A DNA stretch of 64,000 nucleotides from Pelotomaculum terephthalicicum JT (GTDB lineage: Bacteria > Bacillota > Desulfotomaculia > Desulfotomaculales > Pelotomaculaceae): the NCBI RefSeq assembly GCF_022410535.1, contig NZ_JAKNBL010000004.1:105494-169493 (forward strand), given 5' to 3'. The number at the start of each line of letters is the position of its first letter. Within the stretch, counting starts at the first letter, position 1. The notes below the pieces were generated by a model that saw only the letters and a program-made list of their open reading frames with translations, was not told the DNA's origin and did no database searches. Below are positions 33,574 to 43,351 of this stretch, one piece after another. A program made the translations under genes and the position numbers.

Positions 33574-35235
33574 TTATGATCTCTCTGTACTCTCCAGAGC
33601 GCCTATTAGATTTCTAAGACGATCAAGTAAATCATCGTAGGTAATGGCTTTCACCTTCCGATTGTGATTTAGATTCAACAACCTGCGTTTGGCATCCTCA
33701 TCCATGTTGAAACTTCGGCCAATCACAACCAGGCCTTCAGCAGGCATAGAACTATCCAAAGGTTTGGGAATTTCAGAGGGGTTTTCTCGCCACCATCTCA
33801 ACCAATCTTCGACTTGCTGTATAGCGTCCGTAACCTTCGCACGTAGCCTCCCCCTCTTTGTAAAAATCGGTAGATTAGCCCTTTCTAACTCAATCAACAT
33901 AACTCGCTTGTCTGTGAATTCATATTGAATTACCAAATCTATACGGTAAACTTTTCCCAACCGGACTTCCGTTTTAACACGTAGGTTGTAGGGGTCTATG
34001 GCAATAGGATTTTTAAGTAAAAATTTATGAAGCTGCTTCTCTTTTGTGTAGGGAGCTTGAATGAGTTTAGCAAGAAACAGAAATAAGCTATATAGATTGG
34101 TTATTGTGTCAGATAAAGGTTTTGCTTGTAGGCGTTGTTCTAAAATATAATCTTGAAGTTCTAAAGAAAGAGAACTATAATCACTACTGCGCGAAATGAG
34201 GATAGGAGGAACCAGCTCTGTGCCGCCAATTCTTATGGGTTTTACAACTTCCTTAGGGTAAGGCCCTATTATAATAGCAGGTACCTTTTGATATCCAAGT
34301 TTGCGATACGCAAGATAATAGGCATAGTCATCGCTCATTATAAATGAGTTATTATACCAATACACTAGAAGGCTGCTGGTTGAACCTCTTTTGGCTTTTA
34401 ATGCAATCTCATCTACTACATCTAAAGGGTACGAGATGCAAAAATCTAGGCTGTATGGTTTAACCAGGGACAACTCAATTTCTGCTTCGGTACATAGTAA
34501 CTCATTACAAAACACTAACCTCAATAGCTCATCGAGTCTTTTGTCTATTGGAGGAGTGGTATCAAATTGTTCAATGAGGTGATAATTGCCTAATTCAGTT
34601 AACTGAACAAATTTCTCCAGACGGTTTTGTTCAATATAGTTTAATACCTTTGTCATTAGAACAGCAACGGGGTTATCTCGATAGTCATTCAAGCCGTAAT
34701 GTATATAACCTTCTTGGCCAAGTAACCCAAAAAATGGCTCAGGTGCAGCTTTATTAGCACGGATTTCAGCGCGTCCGGCCAACAAATTCGGAAATCCTCC
34801 CTCATCTATTAATGTCACAGTGTATACATACCCTCCGTCACTAAGCTCTTCACAATAGACGAGAGCTCCAAGAGTCTCGGGCATTGTTTCTGTGCAGCCG
34901 ATTATCTCCAGGAAATAGGCTTCCTCTAGAGGATTCTCTTCTAGTGCCAATAATAGCTGTAATAGGTCAGATGGCTCTCGGAGTTGGTTATATCTTCCCA
35001 GAAAGGAACGTTTTATAGCAAGGAGTACTCCGAAAAGCTTCCCAACTTCTGCACGTGAGCGATATTGATCAATGATAAAGTGTCTTATCGACTGATCACT
35101 GGGCAAGCATTTATTATCACCACCTATATACTTACAAAGCTTGAGCTTAAGGCGACCTAGCAATGTTTTGTTGAAGTGTTCACTCAAATATTCAGGAATA
35201 CGCTGCACATAGTCCTTTTGACTCAAAACAATCAT
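33574..35235 (-). CDS. Shedu-type (DUF4263) defence nuclease
   Basis: 553 residues. The C-terminal 170 residues match DUF4263/SduA: EKQLHKFLLKNPIAIDPYNLRVKTEVRLGKVYRIDLVIQYE...VMLIELERAN, then a conserved Gln (DAIQQVEDWLRWW), GLVVIGRS and KAITYDDLLDRLRNL. The Asp in YRIDLVI and ELE (in place of ExK) form the PD-(D/E)xK-like site; the Lys is replaced by Glu, which may weaken cleavage. The N-terminal 370 residues are an unrecognised sensor-like region. Shedu proteins protect bacteria against phages. Its position inside a decayed Tn7-like element next to glmS suggests it arrived as cargo. Start ATG at 35235; ribosome-binding site weak. Confidence 0.75.
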   Translation of the reverse strand: MIVLSQKDYVQRIPEYLSEHFNKTLLGRLKLKLCKYIGGDNKCLPSDQSIRHFIIDQYRSRAEVGKLFGVLLAIKRSFLGRYNQLREPSDLLQLLLALEENPLEEAYFLEIIGCTETMPETLGALVYCEELSDGGYVYTVTLIDEGGFPNLLAGRAEIRANKAAPEPFFGLLGQEGYIHYGLNDYRDNPVAVLMTKVLNYIEQNRLEKFVQLTELGNYHLIEQFDTTPPIDKRLDELLRLVFCNELLCTEAEIELSLVKPYSLDFCISYPLDVVDEIALKAKRGSTSSLLVYWYNNSFIMSDDYAYYLAYRKLGYQKVPAIIIGPYPKEVVKPIRIGGTELVPPILISRSSDYSSLSLELQDYILEQRLQAKPLSDTITNLYSLFLFLAKLIQAPYTKEKQLHKFLLKNPIAIDPYNLRVKTEVRLGKVYRIDLVIQYEFTDKRVMLIELERANLPIFTKRGRLRAKVTDAIQQVEDWLRWWRENPSEIPKPLDSSMPAEGLVVIGRSFNMDEDAKRRLLNLNHNRKVKAITYDDLLDRLRNLIGALESTERS

Positions 35236-35338
35236 CTCCGATTAGCCGTGGAATAGACCTATGATTCTTTCTTTTCTGCATACATTTTTTACTCTTATAT
35301 TACCACCTTACGGCACAGAGTTTTTCAAATATTTTCTT

Positions 35339-35898
35339 CTATCCTTGCAACAACTCTGTCTGAAACAGTTTTTTTAGCCCGGTTATACGCATGACTTCCC
35401 ATTTTTCAAAAATCACCTTTTCGTCATTTAACTTACGGCATACACAATCAACTCGACGGAGCTGAAAGTCCTCAACACTCTCAACATTCTCCTCAATATA
35501 CTGCTTTGTCATAGGCAGCTTGTCTATACAAAACCGAAGTGATGGATATCCGATTTCTTCATAAGCCGTGAGGAACTGATACGGACAGGTTCCGACATAA
35601 ACAGCAGGCGTGAATACGCCATTTTCGCTCTTTCAAGGATTTCAATATCCCGTGCACTCCAGTCAATTTTTTGTATTCCTCCAGGTAATTGCTTAACTCT
35701 CTCAGGCAATATGGAGTAGAGCAATTCACGCTGGTATTTATAAAGCCTCATATATTGGCGATACAGACGCTTTCGCACTTCATTCCTCGTGCAGCCCGGA
35801 TTTTCTTTTATATATTTACGTATATCATCGGCATTTGCACTATAGTCTACTTCTACTTGCTTACCTTTCGGTATATAAATTTTTATACTCGAATTCAA
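35339..35898 (-). pseudogene. Frameshifted C-terminus of a TnsD (Tn7-like target selector)
   Basis: The first frame (35898 to about 35565) reads ...RLYKYQRELLYSILPERVKQL...KIDWSARDIEILERAKMAYSRLLF...PVRIS. A one-base shift near 35560 then continues as AYEEIGYPSLRFCIDKLPMTKQYIEENVESVEDFQLRRVDCVCRKL...FEKWEVMRITGLKKL to a stop at 35339-35341. This is the TnsD C-terminal pattern (Y/H-R-x-x-WL, DWxARD, LP-x-T, ES-x-E-x-x-xRR, W-x-x-x-R-x-x-GL). The N-terminal zinc-finger half is missing and the start is not real. TnsD directs Tn7 to the end of glmS, and glmS lies 244 bases to the right. Confidence 0.7.
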
Positions 35899-36055
35899 AA
35901 GGTGTGCAACTCCAAGACCCTGTGCATGTTTTATGACCGTCTAATGATTGGGTTTGCAAAGAATGTTATACACACTATATAGAGAAAAGAAAAATATAAG
36001 GCTTGAAAGTAAAAAGGAGCAGAGAAATCTGCACCTTTTACTTTATTTTTAAGCT

Positions 36056-36125
36056 CATTCTCAAAATTTAATGAAACCATTCTTAAACTATTTTGCTACA
36101 TTCTCAAACTTTAGTGAAACGGACA
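36056..36125. mobile_element. Tn7-like transposon end with TnsB-site-like repeats
   Basis: Three tandem 21-22-bp repeats: CATTCTCAAAATTTAATGAAAC (positions 36056-36077), a degenerate CATTCTTAAACTATTTTGCTA (36078-36098) and one differing from the first at three positions (36099-36120). They are followed by GGACA at 36121-36125, so the element end reads TGTCC inward. The end lies 16 bases beyond the glmS stop codon, the classic attTn7 position. Repeated ~22-bp TnsB sites and a TGT...ACA terminus are Tn7-family traits. The other end was not found in the window. Confidence 0.65.
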
Positions 36126-36141
36126 CTTATTTTACTTTTCT

Positions 36142-37971
36142 TTATTCCACCGTTACACTCTTGGCCAGATTTCTCGGCTTATCAACATCGCACCCCCGCG
36201 CCACCGCGGTGTGATAAGCGAGCAACTGCAGGGGGATCACGGCCAGAACCGGGGCCAGGACCGGGTGGGTATTGGGGATGTACGCGGTTCTGTCGGCCAC
36301 TTTCTCCACTTCTTTGCGTCCGTCCGTGGCGAGGGCCAGCACGGTGGCGCCGCGGGCGTTGACTTCCTGGATGTTGCTGACCATCTTATCGAAAAGATCA
36401 TCCTGGGTGGTCAGGGCCACTACCGGCACGTCATCCTCGATCAGGGCCAGGGTGCCGTGCTTCAGCTCGCCGGCGGCATAGGCCTCGGCATGGATATATG
36501 AAATCTCTTTCAGCTTCAGGGAGCCTTCCATCGCCACGGCGTAGTCCAGCCCCCGGCCCAGGAAGAAAACGCACTTGCTGCGCGCCAGTTCCCCGGCGTA
36601 TTCCCGCATTTCCACCGAGTTGTCAAGAATGGCCTGCGCCTTGTTGTCCAACATCCTCATTTCACGTATTATTTCCTGAGCCTCTTCGGGCTTCATTTCA
36701 CCGCGCACTGTCGCCAGGCGCAAAGCCAGAAGGAACATGGAAAGCAGCTGGGTGGTATAGGCCTTGGTCGACGCCACGGCGATTTCAGGTCCGGCCCAGG
36801 TATAGATGACATCGTCGGCTTCCCTGGCCACCGAGCTGCCTACCACGTTGGTCACGGCAACCACTCGCGCTCCCTGCCGCCTGGCCTCCCGCAGCGCGGC
36901 CAGCGTGTCGGCGGTTTCGCCGGACTGGCTGATGATGATCACCAGCGTGCCCGGTTCGATAATGGGGTGGCGGTAGCGAAATTCCGAAGCGATATCAACC
37001 TCCACGGGGATGCGCGCCAGCTTTTCAATAACGTATTTGCCGACAATCCCGGCATGGTAGGCGGTGCCGCAGGCAGAAATGAAGATTTTTTTCAAGCCCC
37101 TGATTTCTTCCGGGGTCATTTGGAACTCTTCCAGAACCACTTCTGAGTCGTCCGCCGCGATACGGCCGCGGATGGTGTCCCTGATGGCTTTCGGCTGCTC
37201 GAAGATTTCCTTCAGCATAAAATGGTTGTAGCCACTCTTTTCGGCCTGCTTGGCTTCCCAATTCACTTCAAAAACATCTTTATGCAAAGGGTTGCGTTCT
37301 TTATCCATGATATTGATCCGGCCTGGCTCCAGTACGGCTACTTCTCCGTCATTAAGAACATATGTGCGGCGGGTATGCTTCAAGAAGGCGGGAATATCGG
37401 AGGCCAGGAAATATTCCCCGTCGCCCAGTCCTATAACAAGAGGGCTGTCCTGGCGCACGGCCACCAGCCTATCAGGCTCATGCGAGGAAACAACCGCCAT
37501 GGCGTAAGAACCTTCCAGCTTTGACACGGCTTTCAGCACCGCTTCCACCAGGTCGCCTTCATAAAAGTGCTCGATCAGATGAGGAAGTACCTCAGTGTCG
37601 GTCTGGGATTGGAAGGTGTGCCCCTGCCACTGGAGCCACTCCTTAAGACTAAGATAGTTTTCAATGATGCCGTTGTGCACCACGGCGAACTTTCCGGTAC
37701 AATCCGTGTGGGGGTGGGCGTTTTCATCCGAAGGCTTCCCGTGGGTCGCCCAGCGGGTGTGGCCGATACCTACATGGGCACCGTAGCTTTGTCCATTTAG
37801 CCTATCCTTCAGGACGGTTAGTCTGCCTTCTTTTTTTAAAACTTCAATGCCTTCTTCCCTGGGAATCGCCACTCCGGCGGAATCATAACCCCGGTACTCC
37901 AACTTTTCCAAACCGCCGACTAAAATAGAAACGGCCTCTTTCGGACCGATATATCCGACAATGCCACACAT
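36142..37971 (-). CDS. glmS: Glutamine-fructose-6-phosphate aminotransferase
   Basis: 609 residues, full length. N-terminal class II glutaminase (Met removed to expose Cys2 in MCGIVGYIG; GHTRWATHG; HNGIIENY) and two SIS domains (SACGTAYHAG, SQSGETADTL, STKAYTTQLL), ending in the conserved PRNLAKSVTVE. It makes glucosamine-6-phosphate, the first committed step to UDP-GlcNAc and peptidoglycan. AGGAGGAG precedes the ATG. It is preceded by a glmS ribozyme and by glmM, cdaR and cdaA in the same direction. The DNA just past its stop served as attachment site for a Tn7-like element. Confidence 0.97.
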   Translation of the reverse strand: MCGIVGYIGPKEAVSILVGGLEKLEYRGYDSAGVAIPREEGIEVLKKEGRLTVLKDRLNGQSYGAHVGIGHTRWATHGKPSDENAHPHTDCTGKFAVVHNGIIENYLSLKEWLQWQGHTFQSQTDTEVLPHLIEHFYEGDLVEAVLKAVSKLEGSYAMAVVSSHEPDRLVAVRQDSPLVIGLGDGEYFLASDIPAFLKHTRRTYVLNDGEVAVLEPGRINIMDKERNPLHKDVFEVNWEAKQAEKSGYNHFMLKEIFEQPKAIRDTIRGRIAADDSEVVLEEFQMTPEEIRGLKKIFISACGTAYHAGIVGKYVIEKLARIPVEVDIASEFRYRHPIIEPGTLVIIISQSGETADTLAALREARRQGARVVAVTNVVGSSVAREADDVIYTWAGPEIAVASTKAYTTQLLSMFLLALRLATVRGEMKPEEAQEIIREMRMLDNKAQAILDNSVEMREYAGELARSKCVFFLGRGLDYAVAMEGSLKLKEISYIHAEAYAAGELKHGTLALIEDDVPVVALTTQDDLFDKMVSNIQEVNARGATVLALATDGRKEVEKVADRTAYIPNTHPVLAPVLAVIPLQLLAYHTAVARGCDVDKPRNLAKSVTVE

Positions 37972-38062
37972 AATTTGCTCCTCCTGTATATTTTTAACAT
38001 AACCTCAAATAAAAAAGCCGGGCAGATCAAAGCCACGGCACTAGATTACAGCTTTAGAAGAC

Positions 38063-38291
38063 AATACTGTACCCTTAATGGTTTTGCTTCTCTCGGCCGC
38101 CGGCATTTTTGTCCCAACGGTTGCCCGCTGGTTTTGTAATGCCTTTGACGGTCCGGCCGGACCGGGGGGAACCCGCCGAAGGTCTCGATTAACCCCCTCC
38201 TCGTCAACCCTGAAAAATAACCTGAAACCTAATTCTTCAAGACTCGAATTTCCAACGCTGTTTTCGAAATTCGAGCAGGGTTCTGGCGCTT
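38063..38291 (-). ncRNA. glmS ribozyme (GlcN6P-activated self-cleaving riboswitch)
   Basis: On the minus strand AGCGCCAGAAC (38290 downwards) is the conserved cleavage site: A-1 at 38290, G+1 at 38289. It is followed by a long P1 stem built from CTCGAATTTCG / CGAAATTCGAG-like arms, then GTTGACGAGGAGGGG, TTAATCGA, CTTCGGCGGG and TTCCCCCCGG forming the double-pseudoknot core, and the 3' domain ending in GAAGCAAAACC. The ribozyme uses glucosamine-6-phosphate as cofactor and cuts its own mRNA, lowering GlmS when product is plentiful. It sits between glmM and glmS, exactly where expected. Confidence 0.93.
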
Positions 38292-38353
38292 ACAATTAAA
38301 TTGTCCTATAAAAAAATATATATGCTTTGCTGATAATCACCTCCATTAACCAG

Positions 38354-39691
38354 TTATTTTAATTCTACTATTAAGTTCACCAGCCTGCCCACAATATTTT
38401 TCAGCTGCTGCATATCCCTGCCCTCGGCCATTACCCGCACCAGAGGTTCGGTACCGGACGGACGGACCAGGATGCGTCCCTTGCCGCCAAGTTCCTGTTC
38501 AAGTTCGTTGACAGTCCCGGCCAGAACAGTACTGTTCATCACCAGCGACTTATCTTCAACCTGCACATTTTCAAGCAGCTGGGGCAACTGCTCCATCTGG
38601 GACGCCAGTTCATCCAGCGGCCTTCCGCTCTCCGTCATCACCGTCAAGAGATGCAGCGCGGTAAGGATACCGTCGCCTGTCGTATTATGGTCTAAAGAGA
38701 TGATATGGCCGGACTGCTCTCCCCCAAAGCGCGCGCCGGTGCGCAGCAGTTCTTCCAGGACATAGCGGTCCCCAACCTTGGTTTCCACCACTCTGATCCC
38801 GGAATCCCGCAGCGCCAGGTGCAGCCCGAGATTGCTCATAACCGTTACCACAACAGTATTCTCCGCGAGCATACCTTTTTCCTGCAAATGGCGGGCACAA
38901 ATTACCATCATTTGGTCGCCGTCGACCAGTCTGCCCTTGGCGTCCACCGCCAGCACCCGGTCAGCGTCACCGTCGTGCGCCAGTCCCAGGTCGGCGCCGG
39001 TTGACACGACAGCGTTCATTAAGACTTCCGGGTGAGTAGAACCGCACCCGTCATTGATGTTAATCCCGTCCGGTTTATTAAAAATAGGATGTACTGCCGC
39101 GCCTAATTCTCTGAAAACCCGGGGAGCCACCTGAAAAGCAGCCCCGTTGGCGCAGTCCACCACGATTCTCAAACCCTTGAGGTTGATGCTGAAAGCATCT
39201 TTGGCAAATTCAACGTAACGGTCGGCCGCGTCGTCCAATTGCCGCGACCGTCCGACATCACCGCCCGTGGGGCAAGGAACATTGGCACACCCCACCTCGA
39301 CCAGCGCTTCAATTTCTGCCTCGGTCTCGTCCGGCAGTTTGTAGCCGCTGGCGCTGAAAAACTTGATCCCGTTGTCTTCAACCGGATTATGTGAAGCGGA
39401 AATAACTACTCCGCCCGCTGCTTTTAAATCACGGGTCAGGTAAGCTATGGCGGGAGTCGGCATCACCCCCAGCTTTATCACATCAACCCCGGCGGAGCAA
39501 ATGCCCGCGACCAGGGCAGCTTCCAGCATATCACCGGAAATGCGGGTGTCTTTACCAATTACCATACGGTTGCTGGCACTATCACGGGCTAAAACATGCG
39601 CCCCCGCCCGGCCGAGCTTGAAAGCCAGTTCAGGGGAAAGCTTGCGGTTGGCCACCCCTCTAACCCCGTCAGTCCCAAACATCTTCCCCAT
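38354..39691 (-). CDS. glmM: Phosphoglucosamine mutase
   Basis: About 445 residues. [12 protein letters not shown] start, active-site serine loop [13 protein letters not shown], metal loop DGDADRVLA, sugar loop GGEQSGH and phosphate loop [12 protein letters not shown] are all intact. It converts glucosamine-6-phosphate to glucosamine-1-phosphate. The frame extends to 39766, but the ATG at 39691 follows GGAAGGAGA and starts the conserved N-terminus. It lies between cdaR and the ribozyme-glmS unit; in Firmicutes GlmM also binds and inhibits CdaA. Confidence 0.95.
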   Translation of the reverse strand: MGKMFGTDGVRGVANRKLSPELAFKLGRAGAHVLARDSASNRMVIGKDTRISGDMLEAALVAGICSAGVDVIKLGVMPTPAIAYLTRDLKAAGGVVISASHNPVEDNGIKFFSASGYKLPDETEAEIEALVEVGCANVPCPTGGDVGRSRQLDDAADRYVEFAKDAFSINLKGLRIVVDCANGAAFQVAPRVFRELGAAVHPIFNKPDGININDGCGSTHPEVLMNAVVSTGADLGLAHDGDADRVLAVDAKGRLVDGDQMMVICARHLQEKGMLAENTVVVTVMSNLGLHLALRDSGIRVVETKVGDRYVLEELLRTGARFGGEQSGHIISLDHNTTGDGILTALHLLTVMTESGRPLDELASQMEQLPQLLENVQVEDKSLVMNSTVLAGTVNELEQELGGKGRILVRPSGTEPLVRVMAEGRDMQQLKNIVGRLVNLIVELK

Positions 39692-39827
39692 GGAATGGTC
39701 TCCTTCCCAATGTAAAAAAACACAACTTATTATACCTATGCGACCCTGTATTGTCAATTTCCACATATCTATTAATAATATATTTTATGATAACTGACAC
39801 TGTTCGGTTAATCACCGGGAAGGCAGT

Positions 39828-40784
39828 TTACTGCCTTTGCTGCTCAGCACCGCCGTTGCCTGGCGGCTGTTCCGGCTGTGTTTCTGTTTTTTTGATAATC
39901 ACTTGTACTTTCACCCTGTCGGGATAAATAGCGGCGGCACCCGGAACGGGTATCAGGTCTATTTCTTTGACAAGGTTATTATCTATGCCGCGAATATCCA
40001 CAGGCTTCGTTTTTACCTCAGTCACATCGCCGATTGCTTCCGCCGGCCCGGATATCTGCACTGCAGCCGGCTCGGAAATAATTTGCGTCACTGCGAAGCC
40101 GCTGGCGGGGGCACCGGTCACCTGAGGCTGCACAGGTACAGTTTTAGGCAACGCGGCGCCGGTGATTGGCACCACCACCCGCACCATTGCAGGACTTAAG
40201 GAAACGCTCGAATTGCCCGTGGTAACCGTAAGAGTCAGATCAATATCCTGGGTGGCGGACTGGACGTCTACAACCGCAGCAGCTTGACTAACCTCACTCA
40301 CGGCCTTGCTTGGCCCTTTGGCGGTTACCGTACCAGGCTGGCATTGCGGTGTCTGCGCAGTATACCCTTGCGGCGGTTTTCCCCGCAGGCTGACAGCGAC
40401 CGGGATCACTTTTTCCACCAACGAGTCGATTGACACGCTGACCTCATTCGGATAGACCTGCACCACCCGGAGACCCGGTGGAGAACTTACCTGGACCGGC
40501 ACGGTGACTTCGCCGGTCTCCCCTTCAGGTATGCTGACCAGCGCCCGGAATTCCCCGGCAGCGAGATTGGCCAATTGGGTCTTGTTCCCGCGCACTTTAA
40601 CCCTGACACTCTCAGGCAGCCCGCCGGTAATTAGATAATTCTGAGCAAGACCGACATTTTCCAGGCTCACATTGATTTCCTTTTCCGCGGTAGGATTCTG
40701 TTCACTGCTGACGTATATCCACAGAATAACAGCGAGAAAAACAGAAAGGATCTTTATCGAATTACGCTGCCAGTCTATAACCAT
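39828..40784 (-). CDS. cdaR: CdaA regulator with YbbR repeats
   Basis: 318 residues. One N-terminal transmembrane helix (KILSVFLAVILWIYV), then three to four extracytoplasmic YbbR repeats (for example LPESVRVKVRGNKTQLANL..., VIPVAVSLRGKPPQGYTAQ, SEPAAVQISGPAEAIGDVTEVKTKPVDI) and a Pro/Gln-rich tail. CdaR binds and modulates the diadenylate cyclase CdaA. CAGGAGGT precedes the ATG; the cdaA stop is only two bases upstream, so the two are translationally linked. Confidence 0.9.
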   Translation of the reverse strand: MVIDWQRNSIKILSVFLAVILWIYVSSEQNPTAEKEINVSLENVGLAQNYLITGGLPESVRVKVRGNKTQLANLAAGEFRALVSIPEGETGEVTVPVQVSSPPGLRVVQVYPNEVSVSIDSLVEKVIPVAVSLRGKPPQGYTAQTPQCQPGTVTAKGPSKAVSEVSQAAAVVDVQSATQDIDLTLTVTTGNSSVSLSPAMVRVVVPITGAALPKTVPVQPQVTGAPASGFAVTQIISEPAAVQISGPAEAIGDVTEVKTKPVDIRGIDNNLVKEIDLIPVPGAAAIYPDRVKVQVIIKKTETQPEQPPGNGGAEQQRQ

Positions 40785-40786
40785 TG

Positions 40787-41629
40787 TTACCTCCTGTGCC
40801 AGAGCGACGATAAGGAATTACCTGGCCGGCTTTTTAAATGCGAGGTGAGCTTTTCCTGCAGGCCTGATTCATCTAAATGCCTGTTGAGCATGCCTTCCAC
40901 CGCGACCGAAATGGCGCCGGTTTCTTCAGAAATAATCACAGCTACCGCGTCGGAATGCTCGCTGATGCCGATTCCGGCCCGGTGCCTGGTGCCTAAACTG
41001 CTGATGAGGTAAGGGTTTTCGCTGAGAGGCAAAAAGCAGGCCGCAGCGGCGACTCTGTTGCCCCGGATGATCACTGCTCCGTCGTGGAGGGGAGTTTTCG
41101 GTATAAAAATATTAACCAGGAACTCCGCCGATACAAGCCCGTCGATTTTCGAACCGGTGTCAATATGCTCCCCGAGGCCGGTTTCCTTTTCAATAACTAT
41201 CAGCGCCCCGATCTTGTTTTTAGACAGGATCATGGCAGCCCTGGTGATCTCGGTAATTACCTTAACCTGCCCGACTTCAGCCGGCACAAGCGGAGTCAGC
41301 TGAGTGTAATTAAAGAGTCTTCCCCGGCCAAGCTTCTCCAGCGCTCTTCTCAGTTCGGGCTGGAACACCACCGGCAAGGCCACTACCAGCGCGGTCATGG
41401 CCTGCCGCAAAAGCCAGTTCATGGTATCAAGATTCAGCATACTAGAAAGGGCGGTGGCAATCAGCAAAACGGCCAGCCCCTTGATTAACTGGACCGCCCT
41501 GGTTCCTTTAATCAAAAGCATCAGCTTATATACCACAAAGGCTACGATTAATATATCAATAATACTGCTCAAGTTGAATTTGAGTATTGTCTTGAGATAG
41601 TCAAGGCTAGGAAGCCAATACTGCTCCAC
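40787..41629 (-). CDS. cdaA: Membrane diadenylate cyclase CdaA
   Basis: 280 residues: three N-terminal transmembrane helices (about 18-95) and a DAC/DisA_N domain with LHDGAVIIRGNRVAAAACFLPLS (DGA motif) and LGTRHRAGIGISEHSDAVAVIISEETG (RHR motif). It makes c-di-AMP from two ATP, controlling potassium and osmotic balance and cell-wall homeostasis. GTG start with GGAAGG upstream. First gene of cdaA-cdaR-glmM-glmS. Confidence 0.95.
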   Translation of the reverse strand: MEQYWLPSLDYLKTILKFNLSSIIDILIVAFVVYKLMLLIKGTRAVQLIKGLAVLLIATALSSMLNLDTMNWLLRQAMTALVVALPVVFQPELRRALEKLGRGRLFNYTQLTPLVPAEVGQVKVITEITRAAMILSKNKIGALIVIEKETGLGEHIDTGSKIDGLVSAEFLVNIFIPKTPLHDGAVIIRGNRVAAAACFLPLSENPYLISSLGTRHRAGIGISEHSDAVAVIISEETGAISVAVEGMLNRHLDESGLQEKLTSHLKSRPGNSLSSLWHRR

Positions 41630-41734
41630 CGGTACTACCGCCTTCCGTCCCCCTAGATATTAAAACAGATAAGGGAACAATTCTTTTGTCCGTTCTTGTT
41701 TATCCGAAGAATTTTAAATTCTGACTCCTAACAG

Positions 41735-41768
41735 TAAAAAAACATATCTCCGGCCTGTTAAGCCGGAG
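41735..41768 (-). terminator. Terminator of the ilv-leu operon
   Basis: On the minus strand CTCCGGC (41762-41768) pairs with GCCGGAG (41748-41754), followed by ATATGTTTTTTTAC. It overlaps the cimA stop codon and separates the ilv-leu operon from cdaA. Confidence 0.85.
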
Positions 41769-43338
41769 TGTCATGGTTATCGTCTTCCAGCAGGCCGTAA
41801 GCGACACTGTCGACCAGCGCCTGCCAGCTGGCTTCAATAATGTTCTGGGAAACACCCACCGTGCCCCAGGAACGCTTGCCGTTGCTGGTTTCAATATGGA
41901 CTCGCACCGTTGCCCCGGTGCCGTCCTTTTCATCAAGCACACGGACCTTGTAGTCGGAAAGATGCATCGACCTGATCTCCGGGTAAACCTCTTCGAGAGC
42001 CTTGCGCAGGGCATTGTCGAGGGCATTCACCGGACCGTTTCCTTCGGCGGCGGTGTGCACCACCCGGTCGCCTATTTTCATTTTAATAATCGCTTCAGAG
42101 TAAGCAGGGTTGTTTTCCCTTATTTCCGTGATCAGGCGCAAGGCCTCCAGGGAAAAAGGCTCATGATACCCGTTAAAAGCTTTGCGCAGCAGGATGACAA
42201 ATGATCCTTCCGCTCCCTCGAACTGAAAGCCCTGGTTTTCCATCTGTTTTATTTCCTCTAAAATACGCCTTCCTTCCTGGCTTTGCCGATCCACCTGGAG
42301 ATTCAGTTCTTTATATTTATAGAGCAAATTGGACATGCCGGAAAGCTCGGAAACCAGCACCCGGCGCTGATTGCCCACCAACCCGGGCTCAATATGCTCA
42401 TACGTTTTGTAATCTTTCAGAAGCGCGCTGACATGCACGCCGCCCTTGTGGGCGAAAGCGCTTACCCCGACATACGGCCTGTGCGGATCAGGGCTGACGT
42501 TGGCCACTTCACTGACGAAATGGGACATCTCGGTCAGGCGGGCCAACTTCTTGCGGGAAATGGTTTCAATGCCGCATTTTAGCGTCAGGTTGGGAATAAG
42601 CGAGCACAGGTTGGCGTTGCCGCACCTTTCACCGTAACCGTTGACCGTACCCTGCACCTGTACCGCCCCGGCCCGCACCGCCATCAGCGAATTGGCCACC
42701 GCCATTTCACCGTCATTATGCGCGTGAATGCCGAGAGGAACACTCAACCGGTTCCGGGCCACCTGGACCAACTCCATAATCTCCATGGGCAAGCTGCCCC
42801 CGTTGGTGTCGCATAACACCACTGTCGAAGCCCCGCCTTCTTCGGCGGCTTTGACCGTTTCCAAGGCATAAGCGGCGTTGGCTTTATATCCGTCAAAAAA
42901 ATGCTCGGCGTCATAGACTACTTCCATGCCGCAGCTTTTCAGGTAGGCCACGGTTTCACGGATCATCGCCAGGTTCTCTTCAAGCGTGGTGCCCAGCGCC
43001 TGGCGCACATGAAAGTCCCAGCTCTTCCCGACAATTGTCGCTACCGATACTTGCGCGTCGAGAATTGACTTGACACTCGGGTCGTCTTCCACCGCTATCG
43101 ACGGCCTGCGAGTTGAGCCGAAGGCGGCTATTTTAGCCCGTTTCATAGTATACCCGCGAATCCTGTGAAAAAAATCAAGGTCTTTGGGATTTGAGCCGGG
43201 CCAGCCCCCTTCTATATAGTGAAAACCCATTTCATCCAGGTATTGGGCGATTTTAATTTTGTCCTCACAAGAAAAAGAAATTCCTTCCGACTGGGCTCCA
43301 TCACGGAGCGTGGTATCGTAAATTTGCACGGGATGCAT
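41758..43338 (-). CDS. cimA: (R)-citramalate synthase
   Basis: 526 residues. HMGL-like TIM barrel (VQIYDTTLRDGAQSEGISFSCEDKIKIAQYLDEMGFHYIEGGWPGSNPKD) and C-terminal LeuA dimer/allosteric domain. DTTLRDGAQ followed by GGWPGSNPKD, rather than DGEQSPG and [10 protein letters not shown], marks the CimA type: it condenses pyruvate with acetyl-CoA to citramalate for isoleucine synthesis without threonine. Metal-binding HAHND and GYGERCGN are present. GAGGTGACGTA precedes the ATG. Last gene of the operon; LeuBCD can carry citramalate on to 2-oxobutyrate. Confidence 0.93.
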   Translation of the reverse strand: MHPVQIYDTTLRDGAQSEGISFSCEDKIKIAQYLDEMGFHYIEGGWPGSNPKDLDFFHRIRGYTMKRAKIAAFGSTRRPSIAVEDDPSVKSILDAQVSVATIVGKSWDFHVRQALGTTLEENLAMIRETVAYLKSCGMEVVYDAEHFFDGYKANAAYALETVKAAEEGGASTVVLCDTNGGSLPMEIMELVQVARNRLSVPLGIHAHNDGEMAVANSLMAVRAGAVQVQGTVNGYGERCGNANLCSLIPNLTLKCGIETISRKKLARLTEMSHFVSEVANVSPDPHRPYVGVSAFAHKGGVHVSALLKDYKTYEHIEPGLVGNQRRVLVSELSGMSNLLYKYKELNLQVDRQSQEGRRILEEIKQMENQGFQFEGAEGSFVILLRKAFNGYHEPFSLEALRLITEIRENNPAYSEAIIKMKIGDRVVHTAAEGNGPVNALDNALRKALEEVYPEIRSMHLSDYKVRVLDEKDGTGATVRVHIETSNGKRSWGTVGVSQNIIEASWQALVDSVAYGLLEDDNHDTPA

Positions 43339-43351
43339 TACGTCACCTCAT

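Noticed and set aside
36056..36125. CRISPR-like short array
   Set aside because: The three 21-22-bp units are directly adjacent without spacers and end in a transposon terminus next to glmS; no cas genes.
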